From Lautropia sp. SCN 70-15 (GTDB lineage: Bacteria > Pseudomonadota > Gammaproteobacteria > Burkholderiales > Burkholderiaceae_E), in the NCBI GenBank assembly GCA_001724315.1, contig MEEC01000050.1, forward strand, positions 1 to 15,347: a stretch of DNA of 15,347 bases, in the 5' to 3' direction. Under the pieces are notes generated by a model. The model was not told where the DNA came from, did no database searches, and was given only the letters and a program-made list of their open reading frames with translations. Positions 1 to 6,889 of this stretch are shown piece by piece; position 1 is the first letter of the stretch, and the number at the start of each line of letters is the position of its first letter. Both the position numbers and the translations under genes were made by a program.

Positions 1-871
1 GTCCCCGGGCCGGGCCGGCCGCCGGCGCGCGCTGGCCGCGCTCGCAAGCTTCACCCTGGTCGCCTGCTCGACCCGGCCGCCGGGCGCGGGCGGGCCGCAG
101 GGCGGTTCGGCGCCGGTTCCCGAGGCGCTTGCCTCCGTCCGGTTCGCGCTGCTCGGCGAGGTCCACGACAATCCTGCCGGGCATCGCCTGCGGCTCGCCT
201 GGCTGCGCGAAATGACCCTTGGGCGCCGCTGGGCAATCGCGCTTGAGCAGTTCGATGCGCCCATGCAAGCGCGGCTCGACGCGGCGCGCCCGAGGCTCGC
301 CGATCGGATTGCCGCCGACCCGCGCCGGGCCGCGCGCGAGCTGGCCGAAGCCGCCGGCTTCTCCTTCGAAGGCTGGGACTGGTCGCTCTACGAGCCGGTG
401 ATCGTCCTTGCGCTCGAGCGCGGCCTGCCGCTGGTGGCGGCCAACCTCCCGGTGGGCCGGAACAGGCCGCTCGGCGACGTGCGGCCGCCCGCAGGCTGGG
501 GCACGGCCGAGGCGCGAGCCATGGCCGAGGCGATCCGGGACGGCCACTGCGGGCTCCTTCCGGAGCGGGCCGTGGACGGGATGGTTCGCATCCAGATCGC
601 CCGCGACGCGACGATGGCGCGGTCGATGGCCGACGCGCATCGCGCGACCGGCCTGCCGGTGGCGCTGCTGGCCGGAAACGGGCACGTGCGCGCCGACATC
701 GGCGTGCCCTTGCACCTCGCCGGCCTGATGCCGGGCGAGCGCATCGCGGCGCTGGGGATCGGCGAACGCGGGGCGGCGCACCCCGGCCGCTTCGACCGCT
801 GGTTCGAGGTCGAGCCGATCGATCGCGAGGATCCCTGCGAGGCGCTGCGGCGCCGGTTCGGCGCGACCTAG
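1..871 (+). CDS. ChaN-like (DUF399, Tiki-superfamily) lipoprotein, 5' end missing
   Basis: The reading frame is open from base 2, so the true start lies to the left of the window; 289 codons are visible. The visible N-terminus is a lipoprotein signal: an Arg-rich stretch, a hydrophobic run and a lipobox ending LVAC (Cys codon at 65-67). A GEVHDN motif follows at about bases 158-175, then a block with HCG...LP and RD..MA (about 544-620), and near the C-terminus GNGHVRADIGVP (about 676-711). These are the conserved blocks of the ChaN family; Campylobacter ChaN binds haem and is linked to iron uptake. By homology this is an envelope lipoprotein possibly handling haem, but ligand binding is inferred. 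The gene is tail to tail with dapB, only 4 bases apart. Family assignment is strong; biochemical role is uncertain. Confidence 0.85.
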   Translation, partial: SPGRAGRRRALAALASFTLVACSTRPPGAGGPQGGSAPVPEALASVRFALLGEVHDNPAGHRLRLAWLREMTLGRRWAIALEQFDAPMQARLDAARPRLADRIAADPRRAARELAEAAGFSFEGWDWSLYEPVIVLALERGLPLVAANLPVGRNRPLGDVRPPAGWGTAEARAMAEAIRDGHCGLLPERAVDGMVRIQIARDATMARSMADAHRATGLPVALLAGNGHVRADIGVPLHLAGLMPGERIAALGIGERGAAHPGRFDRWFEVEPIDREDPCEALRRRFGAT

Positions 872-875
872 CTGG

Positions 876-1679
876 CTAGCGCAGCCCCAGCACGTCCTGC
901 ATGTCGTACAGGCCCTCGCCGCGCCCGGCCAGGAAGCGGCAGGCGCGCAGCGCGCCGTGCGCGTAGGTGACGCGGCTCGACGAGCGGTGGGTGATCTCGA
1001 TCCGCTCGCCGATGCCGGCGAACATGACCGTGTGGTCGCCCACGATGTCGCCGCCGCGCACCGTGGCGAAGCCGATCGTGGACGGATCGCGCTCGCCGGT
1101 CACGCCCTCGCGGCCGTAGACGGCGACCTGCTTCAGGTCGCGCCCGAGCGCCCGCGCGACCACTTCGCCCATCCGCAGCGCGGTACCCGACGGGGCGTCG
1201 ACCTTGTGCCGGTGGTGGGCCTCGACGATCTCGATGTCGTAGCCGCTCGACAGGATCTTCGCGGCGACTTCGAGCAGCTTGAAGGTGGCGTTGACGCCCA
1301 CTGCCATGTTCGGCGCGAAGACCACGGCGGTTTGCTTCGCCGCGGCGTCGATGGCCGCCTTGCCAGCGGCATCGAAGCCGGTGGTGCCGATCACCGCCTT
1401 CACACCGTGCTTCAGGCAGGCCTCCAGGTGTCGCAGCGTGCCTTCGGGCCGGGTGAAGTCGATCAGGAAGTCCGCCCCGGCCAGCGCCGCGTCGAGATCG
1501 GCGGTGATCGCCACCCCGGTGGCGCGGCCCGAGAACTCGCCCGCATCGCGACCCAGCAGCGGGTTGCCGGGGACGTCGAGCGCGCCGACCAGCTGCGCGT
1601 CGTCGGCGTCGGACACGGTGTCGATCAGCATCCGGCCCATGCGGCCGGTGGCGCCGGCAATCGCGATGCGCATCGTCAT
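876..1679 (-). CDS. dapB: 4-hydroxy-tetrahydrodipicolinate reductase
   Basis: Cytosolic enzyme of the diaminopimelate/lysine pathway. It reduces 4-hydroxy-tetrahydrodipicolinate with NAD(P)H, feeding peptidoglycan and lysine synthesis. The protein is 267 aa, normal for the family. It shows the Rossmann dinucleotide loop GATGRMG (residues 9-15), DFTRPEG (74-80), GTTGF (98-102), APNMAVGVN (122-130) and the catalytic block EAHHRHKVDAPSGTA (153-167). H155 and K159 match the catalytic His and Lys of E. coli DapB. The usual Ser of the APN(F/M)SVGVN motif is Ala here. The first ATG is chosen over the ATG two codons later because AAGGA lies 10 bases upstream of it. It begins 3 bases after the bamE stop, so the two are very likely cotranscribed. 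Confidence 0.97.
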   Translation of the reverse strand: MTMRIAIAGATGRMGRMLIDTVSDADDAQLVGALDVPGNPLLGRDAGEFSGRATGVAITADLDAALAGADFLIDFTRPEGTLRHLEACLKHGVKAVIGTTGFDAAGKAAIDAAAKQTAVVFAPNMAVGVNATFKLLEVAAKILSSGYDIEIVEAHHRHKVDAPSGTALRMGEVVARALGRDLKQVAVYGREGVTGERDPSTIGFATVRGGDIVGDHTVMFAGIGERIEITHRSSSRVTYAHGALRACRFLAGRGEGLYDMQDVLGLR

Positions 1680-1682
1680 CGG

Positions 1683-2135
1683 TCAGGAATCCTTCTTGGA
1701 TGAATCGGTGGGGCGATAGCCGGGCAGGGCCGGGTCGGTCGGATCCTCGCGCTGCGGCAGCGGGTCGGCGTCGACGCCGGCCACCCGGTCGTTCGCGAAG
1801 CGCACGGTGACCCGGCGCAGCTCGGTCTTGCCGTTCGGGTGCTTGAAGCTGAAGACGTAGTCCCAGCGGTCGGTGTGGAAGACGTGGCCGAGCAGCGGCG
1901 TGCCGAGCAGGAAGCGGACCTGGTCGCGGGTCATGCCTTCGCGAACCTGGTCGACCTGCTCGCGCGTGAGGTAGTTGCCCTGGGGCAGGCCGGTCCGGTA
2001 GGGCTCCAGCAGCCCGCTGCGCGAGGTGTCCTTCGACGCGCAGCCCAGCGTGCCGAGCGCGGCGGCCGCGACGGCGCCGGCGATCGCGAGTCGGGCGGCG
2101 CGGCTGCGTGCTGGACGTGCGGTATCCGTGTTCAT
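1683..2135 (-). CDS. bamE: Outer membrane assembly lipoprotein BamE (SmpA/OmlA)
   Basis: Small accessory lipoprotein of the BAM complex, which inserts beta-barrel proteins into the outer membrane. With this start the protein is 150 aa. It has an Arg-containing N-terminus, a hydrophobic Ala-rich segment (about residues 15-31) and a lipobox TLGC with Cys at residue 32; the -3 Thr is less usual than Leu. The BamE fold follows: GLPQGNYLTREQVDQVREGM, then the LLGTPLL turn, the aromatic RWDYVF strand and VTVRF...RVAGVD. The tail (DPTDPALPGYRPTDSSKKDS) is polar and probably flexible. A start 14 codons upstream (2177) is open but would fall inside the likely -10 element and add a non-signal-like extension, so the ATG at 2135 is preferred. 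The gene is followed at once by dapB and is divergent from fur. Confidence 0.93.
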   Translation of the reverse strand: MNTDTARPARSRAARLAIAGAVAAAALGTLGCASKDTSRSGLLEPYRTGLPQGNYLTREQVDQVREGMTRDQVRFLLGTPLLGHVFHTDRWDYVFSFKHPNGKTELRRVTVRFANDRVAGVDADPLPQREDPTDPALPGYRPTDSSKKDS

Positions 2136-2171
2136 GGTGCCGGGAAGGGGCGGGCCCGAATGGAAAGCCGA

Positions 2172-2178
2172 TATCATA
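2172..2178. promoter_or_regulatory. Overlapping divergent -10 elements between bamE and fur
   Basis: The 74-base gap between the divergent bamE and fur starts contains one AT-rich patch. Read on the plus strand it gives TATCAT (2172-2177, one mismatch to TATAAT), facing fur. On the minus strand it gives TATGAT (2178-2173, one mismatch), facing bamE. Transcription starting about 7 bases further on would give leaders of roughly 25-30 bases for both genes, which fits the chosen starts. No good -35 hexamer was found at the right distance on either strand, so activity is unproven. Confidence 0.35.
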
Positions 2179-2209
2179 CGACCACCCGTCCCCGCTCCTG
2201 GCGCCCGCC

Positions 2210-2638
2210 ATGTCCGCCACCATCGAACTCAAGAGCATGGGCCTGAAGGCCACCTTGCCCCGCCTGAAGATCCTGGAGATCTTCCAGCAGGGCAAGCAGC
2301 GGCACATGAGCGCCGAAGACGTCTACCGGGAGCTGCTCGCCGAGAACCAGGACATCGGCCTGGCCACCGTGTACCGGGTCCTGACCCAGTTCGAGCAGGC
2401 GGGCCTGCTCAAGCGCAGCAACTTCGAGGCCGGCAAGGCCGTCTTCGAGCTCGACGAAGGCAAGCACCATGACCACCTCGTCTGCCTGCAGTGCGGCCGG
2501 GTCGAGGAGTTCTACGACGCCGAAATCGAGAAGCGCCAGCAGAAGATCGCGCACGAGCGCGGCTTCGAGCTGCAGGACCACGCGCTGGCGCTCTACGCCA
2601 ACTGCACCCGCAAGAACTGCGAGTACCGCCGCGGCTGA
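2210..2638 (+). CDS. fur: Ferric uptake regulator
   Basis: Fe2+-dependent transcriptional repressor of iron acquisition genes, acting as a DNA-binding dimer in the cytosol. The protein is 142 aa, as usual for betaproteobacterial Fur. The winged-helix N-terminal half includes GLKATLPRLKILEIF (11-25) and the recognition-helix region DIGLATVYRVLTQF (48-61). The C-terminal metal/dimer domain has HHDH (86-89), the CxxC pair C92/C95 and a second Cys pair C132/C137 (NCTRKNC). His, Asp and Cys positions needed for regulatory and structural metal sites are present. The frame is open 34 codons upstream, but those residues resemble no Fur N-terminus and overlap the promoter region. No convincing Fur box was found upstream. 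Iron-responsive autoregulation is therefore not supported here. Confidence 0.97.
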   Translation: MSATIELKSMGLKATLPRLKILEIFQQGKQRHMSAEDVYRELLAENQDIGLATVYRVLTQFEQAGLLKRSNFEAGKAVFELDEGKHHDHLVCLQCGRVEEFYDAEIEKRQQKIAHERGFELQDHALALYANCTRKNCEYRRG

Positions 2639-2703
2639 CCCGCACATGGGCGGCGGGCGGGTTCCCAGGCGCGCGCCCCCACGCGGCTTGCTAAGTTGCG
2701 CTC

Positions 2704-4338
2704 ATGAGCGCGCCAATCCTCGATCCGATCGCACCGCCGGAGGGCATCTTCGACGAGATGCTCGACGCCGGCGGGAACTGCCGTCCGCATTACGCCGCCT
2801 ACGGCCGCTGGCTGGGCGAGGCCAGCGTGGAGTCGATGGCGGCCAAGCGGGCCGAGGCCGACCTGATCTTTCGCCGCAGCGGCATCACCTTTTCGGTCTA
2901 CGGCGACGAAGGCGGCACCGAGCGGCTGATCCCGTCCGACCTGGTGCCCAGGATCATCCCCGGCGCCGAGTGGTCGCTGCTCGAGCGCGGGCTGGTCCAG
3001 CGGGTCACCGCGATCAACCGCTTCCTCGCCGACATCTATCACGGCCAGGAGATACTGCGCGCCGGCGTGATCCCGGCCGAGCAGATCCTGGCGAACGACC
3101 AGTACCAGGTCGCGATGATCGGCACCCGCGTGCCCCGCGACATCTACGCGCACATCGTCGGCGTGGACATCGTCCGGCACGCCGACGGCTGCTACTACGT
3201 GCTCGAGGACAACCTGCGCGTGCCCTCCGGCGTGTCCTACATGCTGAGCAATCGCCGCACCATGATGCGGCTGTTCCCCGATCTGTTCCGCAGCCATGCG
3301 GTGCGCCCGGTCGAGCACTACCCGGCGCTGCTGCTGCACACGCTTCGTGCGGCCACCGAAGTCGACAACCCGACCGTGGTGCTGCTGACCCCGGGCCGTT
3401 ACAACAGCGCCTACTTCGAGCATGCCTTTCTCGCCCGGCAGATGGGCATCGAGCTCGTCGAGGGCCAGGACCTGTTCGTGCGCGACGGTTTCGTGTGGAT
3501 GCGCACCACTTCGGGGCCCCAGCGGGTCGACGTGATCTACCGGCGCATCGACGACAACTTCCTCGATCCGCTGGCCTTCCGGCCCGATTCGATGCTCGGG
3601 GTGCCCGGACTGCTGGCCGCCTATCGACTCGGCAACGTGGCGATCGCCAATGCGATCGGCACCGGGGTGGCCGACGACAAGTCGATCTATCCCTACGTGC
3701 CGGAAATGATCCGCTTCTACCTGGGCGAGGAGCCGATCCTGCGGAACGTGCCGACCTGGATGTGCCGCAAGCCCGATGACCTGAAGTACGTGCTGGACCA
3801 CCTGCCCGAGCTGGTGGTCAAGGAGGTGCACGGCGCGGGCGGCTACGGCATGCTGGTCGGCCCGACCAGCACCGCCGACGAGATCGCGCGCTTCGCGCAG
3901 GTGCTGAAGGCCGAGCCGGCCAACTACATCGCGCAGCCCACGCTGGCGCTGTCCACCTGCCCCACCTTCGTGGACGAGGGCATCGCGCCGCGCCACATCG
4001 ACCTGCGGCCCTTCGTGCTGGTCGGCCGCGAGATCCGGATGGTGGCGGGCGGCCTGACCCGGGTGGCCCTGCGCAAGGGCTCGCTGGTCGTCAATTCCTC
4101 GCAGGGCGGCGGCACCAAGGACACCTGGGTGGTCGACGAGCCGGGCAGCGCCGCCGCGCGCAGCCACGCGCAGCCCGCCGCGGGGCTGGCGATCGAGCCG
4201 GTGCCGCCGGTGATGCCGGAGCAGGCGCACGAGCTGCCGCCGCCCGAGCCGGCCGGCGAGCAGGCGCCGGCGGTGTCGGCCAACGAGCGCCCGCCGCCCG
4301 GATCGACGGCGGGCGGCTCCGCGCAAGGGGGCCGCTGA
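2704..4338 (+). CDS. Circularly permuted ATP-grasp protein (type 2; DUF404/DUF407 family) of the Anbu cassette
   Basis: Member of the circularly permuted ATP-grasp family (COG2308-like). These are predicted ATP-dependent carboxylate-amine ligases, so it may make peptide or amide bonds; no substrate is known to me. The protein is 544 aa. Family blocks are visible in order: VYGDEGGTERLIPSD (65-79), YYVLEDNLRVPSGVSYM (164-180), DVIYRRIDDNFLDPL (276-290), VVKEVHGAGGYGMLVGP (371-387), HIDLRPFVLVG (431-441) and VNSSQGGGTKDTWV (463-476). Acidic and basic residues in these blocks are the expected nucleotide/Mg ligands. After residue 477 a Pro/Ala/Glu-rich tail of about 67 residues appears unstructured. 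The stop overlaps the next gene's start in TGATG. The gene begins 65 bases after fur with no obvious Shine-Dalgarno; whether it shares the fur transcript is unclear. Confidence 0.9.
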   Translation: MSAPILDPIAPPEGIFDEMLDAGGNCRPHYAAYGRWLGEASVESMAAKRAEADLIFRRSGITFSVYGDEGGTERLIPSDLVPRIIPGAEWSLLERGLVQRVTAINRFLADIYHGQEILRAGVIPAEQILANDQYQVAMIGTRVPRDIYAHIVGVDIVRHADGCYYVLEDNLRVPSGVSYMLSNRRTMMRLFPDLFRSHAVRPVEHYPALLLHTLRAATEVDNPTVVLLTPGRYNSAYFEHAFLARQMGIELVEGQDLFVRDGFVWMRTTSGPQRVDVIYRRIDDNFLDPLAFRPDSMLGVPGLLAAYRLGNVAIANAIGTGVADDKSIYPYVPEMIRFYLGEEPILRNVPTWMCRKPDDLKYVLDHLPELVVKEVHGAGGYGMLVGPTSTADEIARFAQVLKAEPANYIAQPTLALSTCPTFVDEGIAPRHIDLRPFVLVGREIRMVAGGLTRVALRKGSLVVNSSQGGGTKDTWVVDEPGSAAARSHAQPAAGLAIEPVPPVMPEQAHELPPPEPAGEQAPAVSANERPPPGSTAGGSAQGGR

Positions 4339-5306
4339 TGCTGTCGCGCGTCGCCTCGCACCTCTACTGGATGTCGCGCTACCTCGAGCGCGCCGAGAAC
4401 ATGTCGCGGATCCTCGACGTGGGCCAGTCGCTGGCGCTGCTGTCGGCCGACGATGGCGCGGACGTGGTCGAGCCGCTGGTGATCACCGACACGCTGGAGG
4501 CCTTCGAAGCCAGCGGGCTGCCCGCCACCGCGGAAGGCGTGGCCCGCTTCCTCGCCTGGGACCCGCAGCATCCGTCCAGCATCGCCAACTGCCTCGAGGC
4601 GAGTCGCGAGAGCGCCCGCGCGGTGCGCGGCGCGATCACCTCCGAGATGTGGGAAACCATCAACGACACCTGGCTTCAGCTGCAGCAGAAGCGCCGCTCG
4701 GGCGGCCAGCCGGTGGACACGCCCTTCTTCGAGTGGGTCAAGGAGCGCAGCCACCTGTTCAACGGCGTCACCTCGGCCACCATCCGCCGCGCCCAGCCGC
4801 ATTCGTTCATCCTGCTCGGCGCCTTCATCGAGCGCGCGGACAACACCGCGCGGATCCTGTCGGTGAAGCAGGGGGCGGCCGCGCGCCGGGCAGCCTCGGC
4901 CGGGGCCGGCGTCGACCGGGCGGCGGCCGCCGAGACGGACTCCGACTACTCGGACTACTACCGGCTGACCTCGGTGCTGCGCTCGGTCTCGGCCTTCGAG
5001 GCCTATCGCGACACCTACCAGGACGCGGTCGATGCGCGCCGGGTGGCCGAGCTGCTCATCTTCGATCCGCGGCTGCCGCGCTCGCTGCGCTTCTGCTTCG
5101 ACCGGATCGACGAGATCCTGCGCCAGCTGCCCCAGCATTCCGGGCGTCCCGCGCGCAGGCTCGCCGCCACGATCCACGCGCGGCTGGCCTACGGCGACGT
5201 GTCCGAGGCCTTCGCGCTGGGCATGCACGAGTTCCTCGAGAGTTTCCTGCGCGACAATGTGCAGCTGGGCGAGGCGGTCCACGCCGCCTACCTCGAGATG
5301 AAGTGA
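4338..5306 (+). CDS. Alpha-E domain protein (DUF403) of the Anbu cassette
   Basis: All-helical alpha-E family protein (COG2307-like), 322 aa, almost always encoded with the circularly permuted ATP-grasp enzyme; its molecular role is not established. It opens with LSRVASHLYWMSRYLERAEN (2-21), the family hallmark. A second copy of the same kind of helix occurs at GAFIERADNTARIL (161-174): both share (F/Y)-(L/I)-E-R-A-(E/D)-N-x-x-R-I-L, suggesting an internal duplication with conserved acidic and basic residues. An Ala/Gly-rich linker (about 178-200) separates the halves. The C-terminal half has SVSAFEAYRDTYQ (217-229) and LIFDPRLPRSLRFCF (240-254). The start overlaps the ATP-grasp stop by one base and is preceded by AAGGGGG 6 bases away, so the two are translationally linked and may act as a complex. 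Confidence 0.9.
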   Translation: MLSRVASHLYWMSRYLERAENMSRILDVGQSLALLSADDGADVVEPLVITDTLEAFEASGLPATAEGVARFLAWDPQHPSSIANCLEASRESARAVRGAITSEMWETINDTWLQLQQKRRSGGQPVDTPFFEWVKERSHLFNGVTSATIRRAQPHSFILLGAFIERADNTARILSVKQGAAARRAASAGAGVDRAAAAETDSDYSDYYRLTSVLRSVSAFEAYRDTYQDAVDARRVAELLIFDPRLPRSLRFCFDRIDEILRQLPQHSGRPARRLAATIHARLAYGDVSEAFALGMHEFLESFLRDNVQLGEAVHAAYLEMK

Positions 5307-5319
5307 AGCGCACCGAACC

Positions 5320-6114
5320 ATGCAGCTGACAGTCTTTCACGAAACCCGTTATCGCTACGCGGATCCGCCCAGCCGCAGCACGCAGTACATCCGGCTCACG
5401 CCGTATCCGTCGGCGCGCCAGCGGGTGCTCGAGTGGTCGGTCGAGATGCCGGCGCCGGGCCTGCTGATGCGCGACGCCTTCGACAACGTCACGCACGTGC
5501 TGGCGCTCGACGCGCCGCCGGTCGAGATCTCGCTGGTGGCGCGAGGCCGGGTCGACGTCGACGAGATGGACGACGGCGAGCCGGCCGGCCGCCTCGACCC
5601 GCGGATCTTCCTGCGCGACACGCCGCTCACCGAGCCCGACGACGCGATCCGCGCGTTCGTCGAGCCGATGCGGCGCACCGTTGCCGGCCGGCCGCTGATC
5701 GGGATGACCGACCTGATGAGCGCGCTGATCGACCGAATGCCCTACACCCCGGGCAGCACCGAGGTCCATCACACCGCGTCCGAGGCCTTCGCCGGCGGCG
5801 CCGGGGTCTGCCAGGACCACAGCCACGTCTTCATCGCCTGCAGCCGCACGCTCGGCGTGCCCTGCCGCTACGTGAGCGGCTACGTCTACTCCAGCGACTT
5901 CGAGCAGGTGGCCAGCCACGCCTGGGCCGAGGCCTGGATCATGAATCGCTGGATCAGCTTCGACGTCAGCAACGCCCGCCACGCCGGCGGCGCCCACATC
6001 AAGCTCGCGATCGGGCTCGACTACCTCGACGCCTGCCCGGTGCGCGGCGTTCGGCTGGGCGGCGGGCACGAGCGCCTGTCGACCACGGCCTGGGTGCGGG
6101 CCGCCGAACAATGA
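5320..6114 (+). CDS. Transglutaminase-like cysteine peptidase of the Anbu cassette
   Basis: Bacterial transglutaminase-like protein (COG1305-type), 264 aa. The N-terminal beta-rich domain begins QLTVFHETRYRY, and YIRLTPYP follows at 23-30. The catalytic core follows: GVCQDHSHVF with nucleophile C164, SHAWAEAW with H200 and FDVSNA with D215. The triad is therefore intact. Family members of this type usually act as peptidases or amidases rather than protein crosslinkers. No signal peptide is visible, so it is probably cytosolic like the rest of the cassette. It begins 13 bases after the alpha-E stop. Its stop overlaps the ATG of a seven-codon mini-ORF that leads to the Anbu start. In context it may trim or transfer a peptide made by the ATP-grasp enzyme; that is inference. 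Confidence 0.9.
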   Translation: MQLTVFHETRYRYADPPSRSTQYIRLTPYPSARQRVLEWSVEMPAPGLLMRDAFDNVTHVLALDAPPVEISLVARGRVDVDEMDDGEPAGRLDPRIFLRDTPLTEPDDAIRAFVEPMRRTVAGRPLIGMTDLMSALIDRMPYTPGSTEVHHTASEAFAGGAGVCQDHSHVFIACSRTLGVPCRYVSGYVYSSDFEQVASHAWAEAWIMNRWISFDVSNARHAGGAHIKLAIGLDYLDACPVRGVRLGGGHERLSTTAWVRAAEQ

Positions 6115-6134
6115 ACTTCGCCGTCTCCCGATGA
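6111..6134 (+). other. Seven-codon mini-ORF bridging transglutaminase stop and Anbu start
   Basis: An ATG at 6111 overlaps the transglutaminase stop as ATGA (6111-6114) and reads MNFAVSR. It ends at a TGA (6132-6134) that overlaps the Anbu ATG, again as ATGA (6131-6134). Neither the mini-ORF nor Anbu has a visible Shine-Dalgarno sequence. The arrangement could hand terminating ribosomes along to Anbu by coupled reinitiation. Chance cannot be excluded for so short a frame. Confidence 0.35.
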
Positions 6135-6889
6135 CCTACTGCGTCGCGATGGCCCTCGACGAGGGCCTGCTCTTCGCTTCCGACTCCCGGACCAATGCCG
6201 GCGTCGACCACGTGTCCACCTTTTCGAAGATGTCGGTCTTCGAGACGCCCGGCGAACGGGCGATCGTGCTGCTGAACTCCGGCAACCTGGCCACCACGCA
6301 GGCGGTGGTCAGCACGCTGCGCCAGGCGCTTCACTCCGAGCGGCCCAACCTGATGAGCGCGGCCACGATGTTCGACGTGGCCACGCTGGTCGGCGACGCG
6401 GTGCGACAGGTGATCCACCATCATTCGTCGAGCCAGCTCGCCCAGAGCGGCGTGGACTTCAGCTGCAACTTCCTGGTGGGCGGCCAGATCGCGGGCGACG
6501 CGCCGCGGCTCTTCCTCGTCTATGCGGAAGGCAACTTCATCGAGAGCAGCCCCGACACCCCGTATTTCCAGATCGGCGAGAGCAAGTACGGCAAGCCGAT
6601 CATCGACCGCGTGATCCGGCCGTCCACGCCGGTCGACGAGGCGATCAAGTGCGCGCTGGTGTCCTTCGACTCCACGATCAAGAGCAACCTGTCGGTGGGC
6701 CTGCCGATCGACCTGGCTTTCGTTCGCCGCGACGAGTGCCGGGTCGGCCTGCGCCACCGGATCGAGCCCGAGGATGCCTACTTCGGCAGCATCCGGCGCG
6801 CCTGGGGCCAGGGGCTGCGCAAGGTGTTCAACGAGCTGCCCGATCCGGAGTGGCTGGGCGCGGGACGAGAGCAGGGCGGACGCCCCTAG
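6131..6889 (+). CDS. Proteasome-type protease Anbu (ancestral beta subunit)
   Basis: Ntn-hydrolase of the proteasome/HslV superfamily (COG3484-like), 252 aa, a self-assembling ring or spiral protease whose natural substrates are unknown. The start is fixed by biology: Thr directly follows Met (MTYCVAM), so Met removal exposes the catalytic N-terminal Thr1. Numbering from Thr1, the sequence keeps D17 (FASDSRTNAG) and K32 (FSKMSVF), the expected active-site partners. Anbu-type blocks SGNLATTQ (49-56), FQIGESKYGKPIIDR (145-159) and SNLSVGLPIDLAF (184-196) are present. These features separate it from HslV, and the gene has no neighbouring unfoldase. It is last in the cassette with ATP-grasp, alpha-E and transglutaminase genes and probably depends on coupling through the short ORF at its start. 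A C-terminal Gly/Arg-rich end is likely disordered. Confidence 0.94.
   Translation: MTYCVAMALDEGLLFASDSRTNAGVDHVSTFSKMSVFETPGERAIVLLNSGNLATTQAVVSTLRQALHSERPNLMSAATMFDVATLVGDAVRQVIHHHSSSQLAQSGVDFSCNFLVGGQIAGDAPRLFLVYAEGNFIESSPDTPYFQIGESKYGKPIIDRVIRPSTPVDEAIKCALVSFDSTIKSNLSVGLPIDLAFVRRDECRVGLRHRIEPEDAYFGSIRRAWGQGLRKVFNELPDPEWLGAGREQGGRP

Noticed and set aside
2165..2185. A Fur box before fur/bamE around GATATCATAC
   Set aside because: Only a single weak half-site-like hexamer is visible, without the repeated GATAAT units needed; the patch is better explained as -10 elements.
2108..2209. Fur with a 34-residue N-terminal extension
   Set aside because: The extension overlaps the start of bamE and the promoter patch and does not resemble any Fur N-terminus; the ATG at 2210 gives standard Fur.
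868..2307. A 479-codon minus-strand frame covering both dapB and bamE, possibly a fusion protein
   Set aside because: It is out of frame with dapB and bamE, both of which have complete, motif-verified frames. Its product is Arg/Gly/Pro-rich with no family signature.
2639..2703. Promoter or terminator in the fur to ATP-grasp gap
   Set aside because: GC-rich, with a short palindrome GGCGCGCGCC but no T-run and no paired -35/-10; nothing could be supported.
2593..4326. A 577-codon open frame on the minus strand opposite the ATP-grasp gene
   Set aside because: It is a GC-rich shadow frame with low-complexity Arg/His/Val/Gly composition and no recognisable domain, fully opposite a gene with clear family motifs. 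The same applies to long opposite-strand frames at 957-1703, 3924-5321, 6974-8665, 8614-9600, 10537-11988 and 13572-14576.
6131..6889. HslV-type or actinobacterial-type 20S proteasome subunit
   Set aside because: The sequence has Anbu-specific blocks and starts at Thr directly after Met, there is no hslU or proteasomal ATPase gene nearby, and the neighbours are the characteristic Anbu partners.
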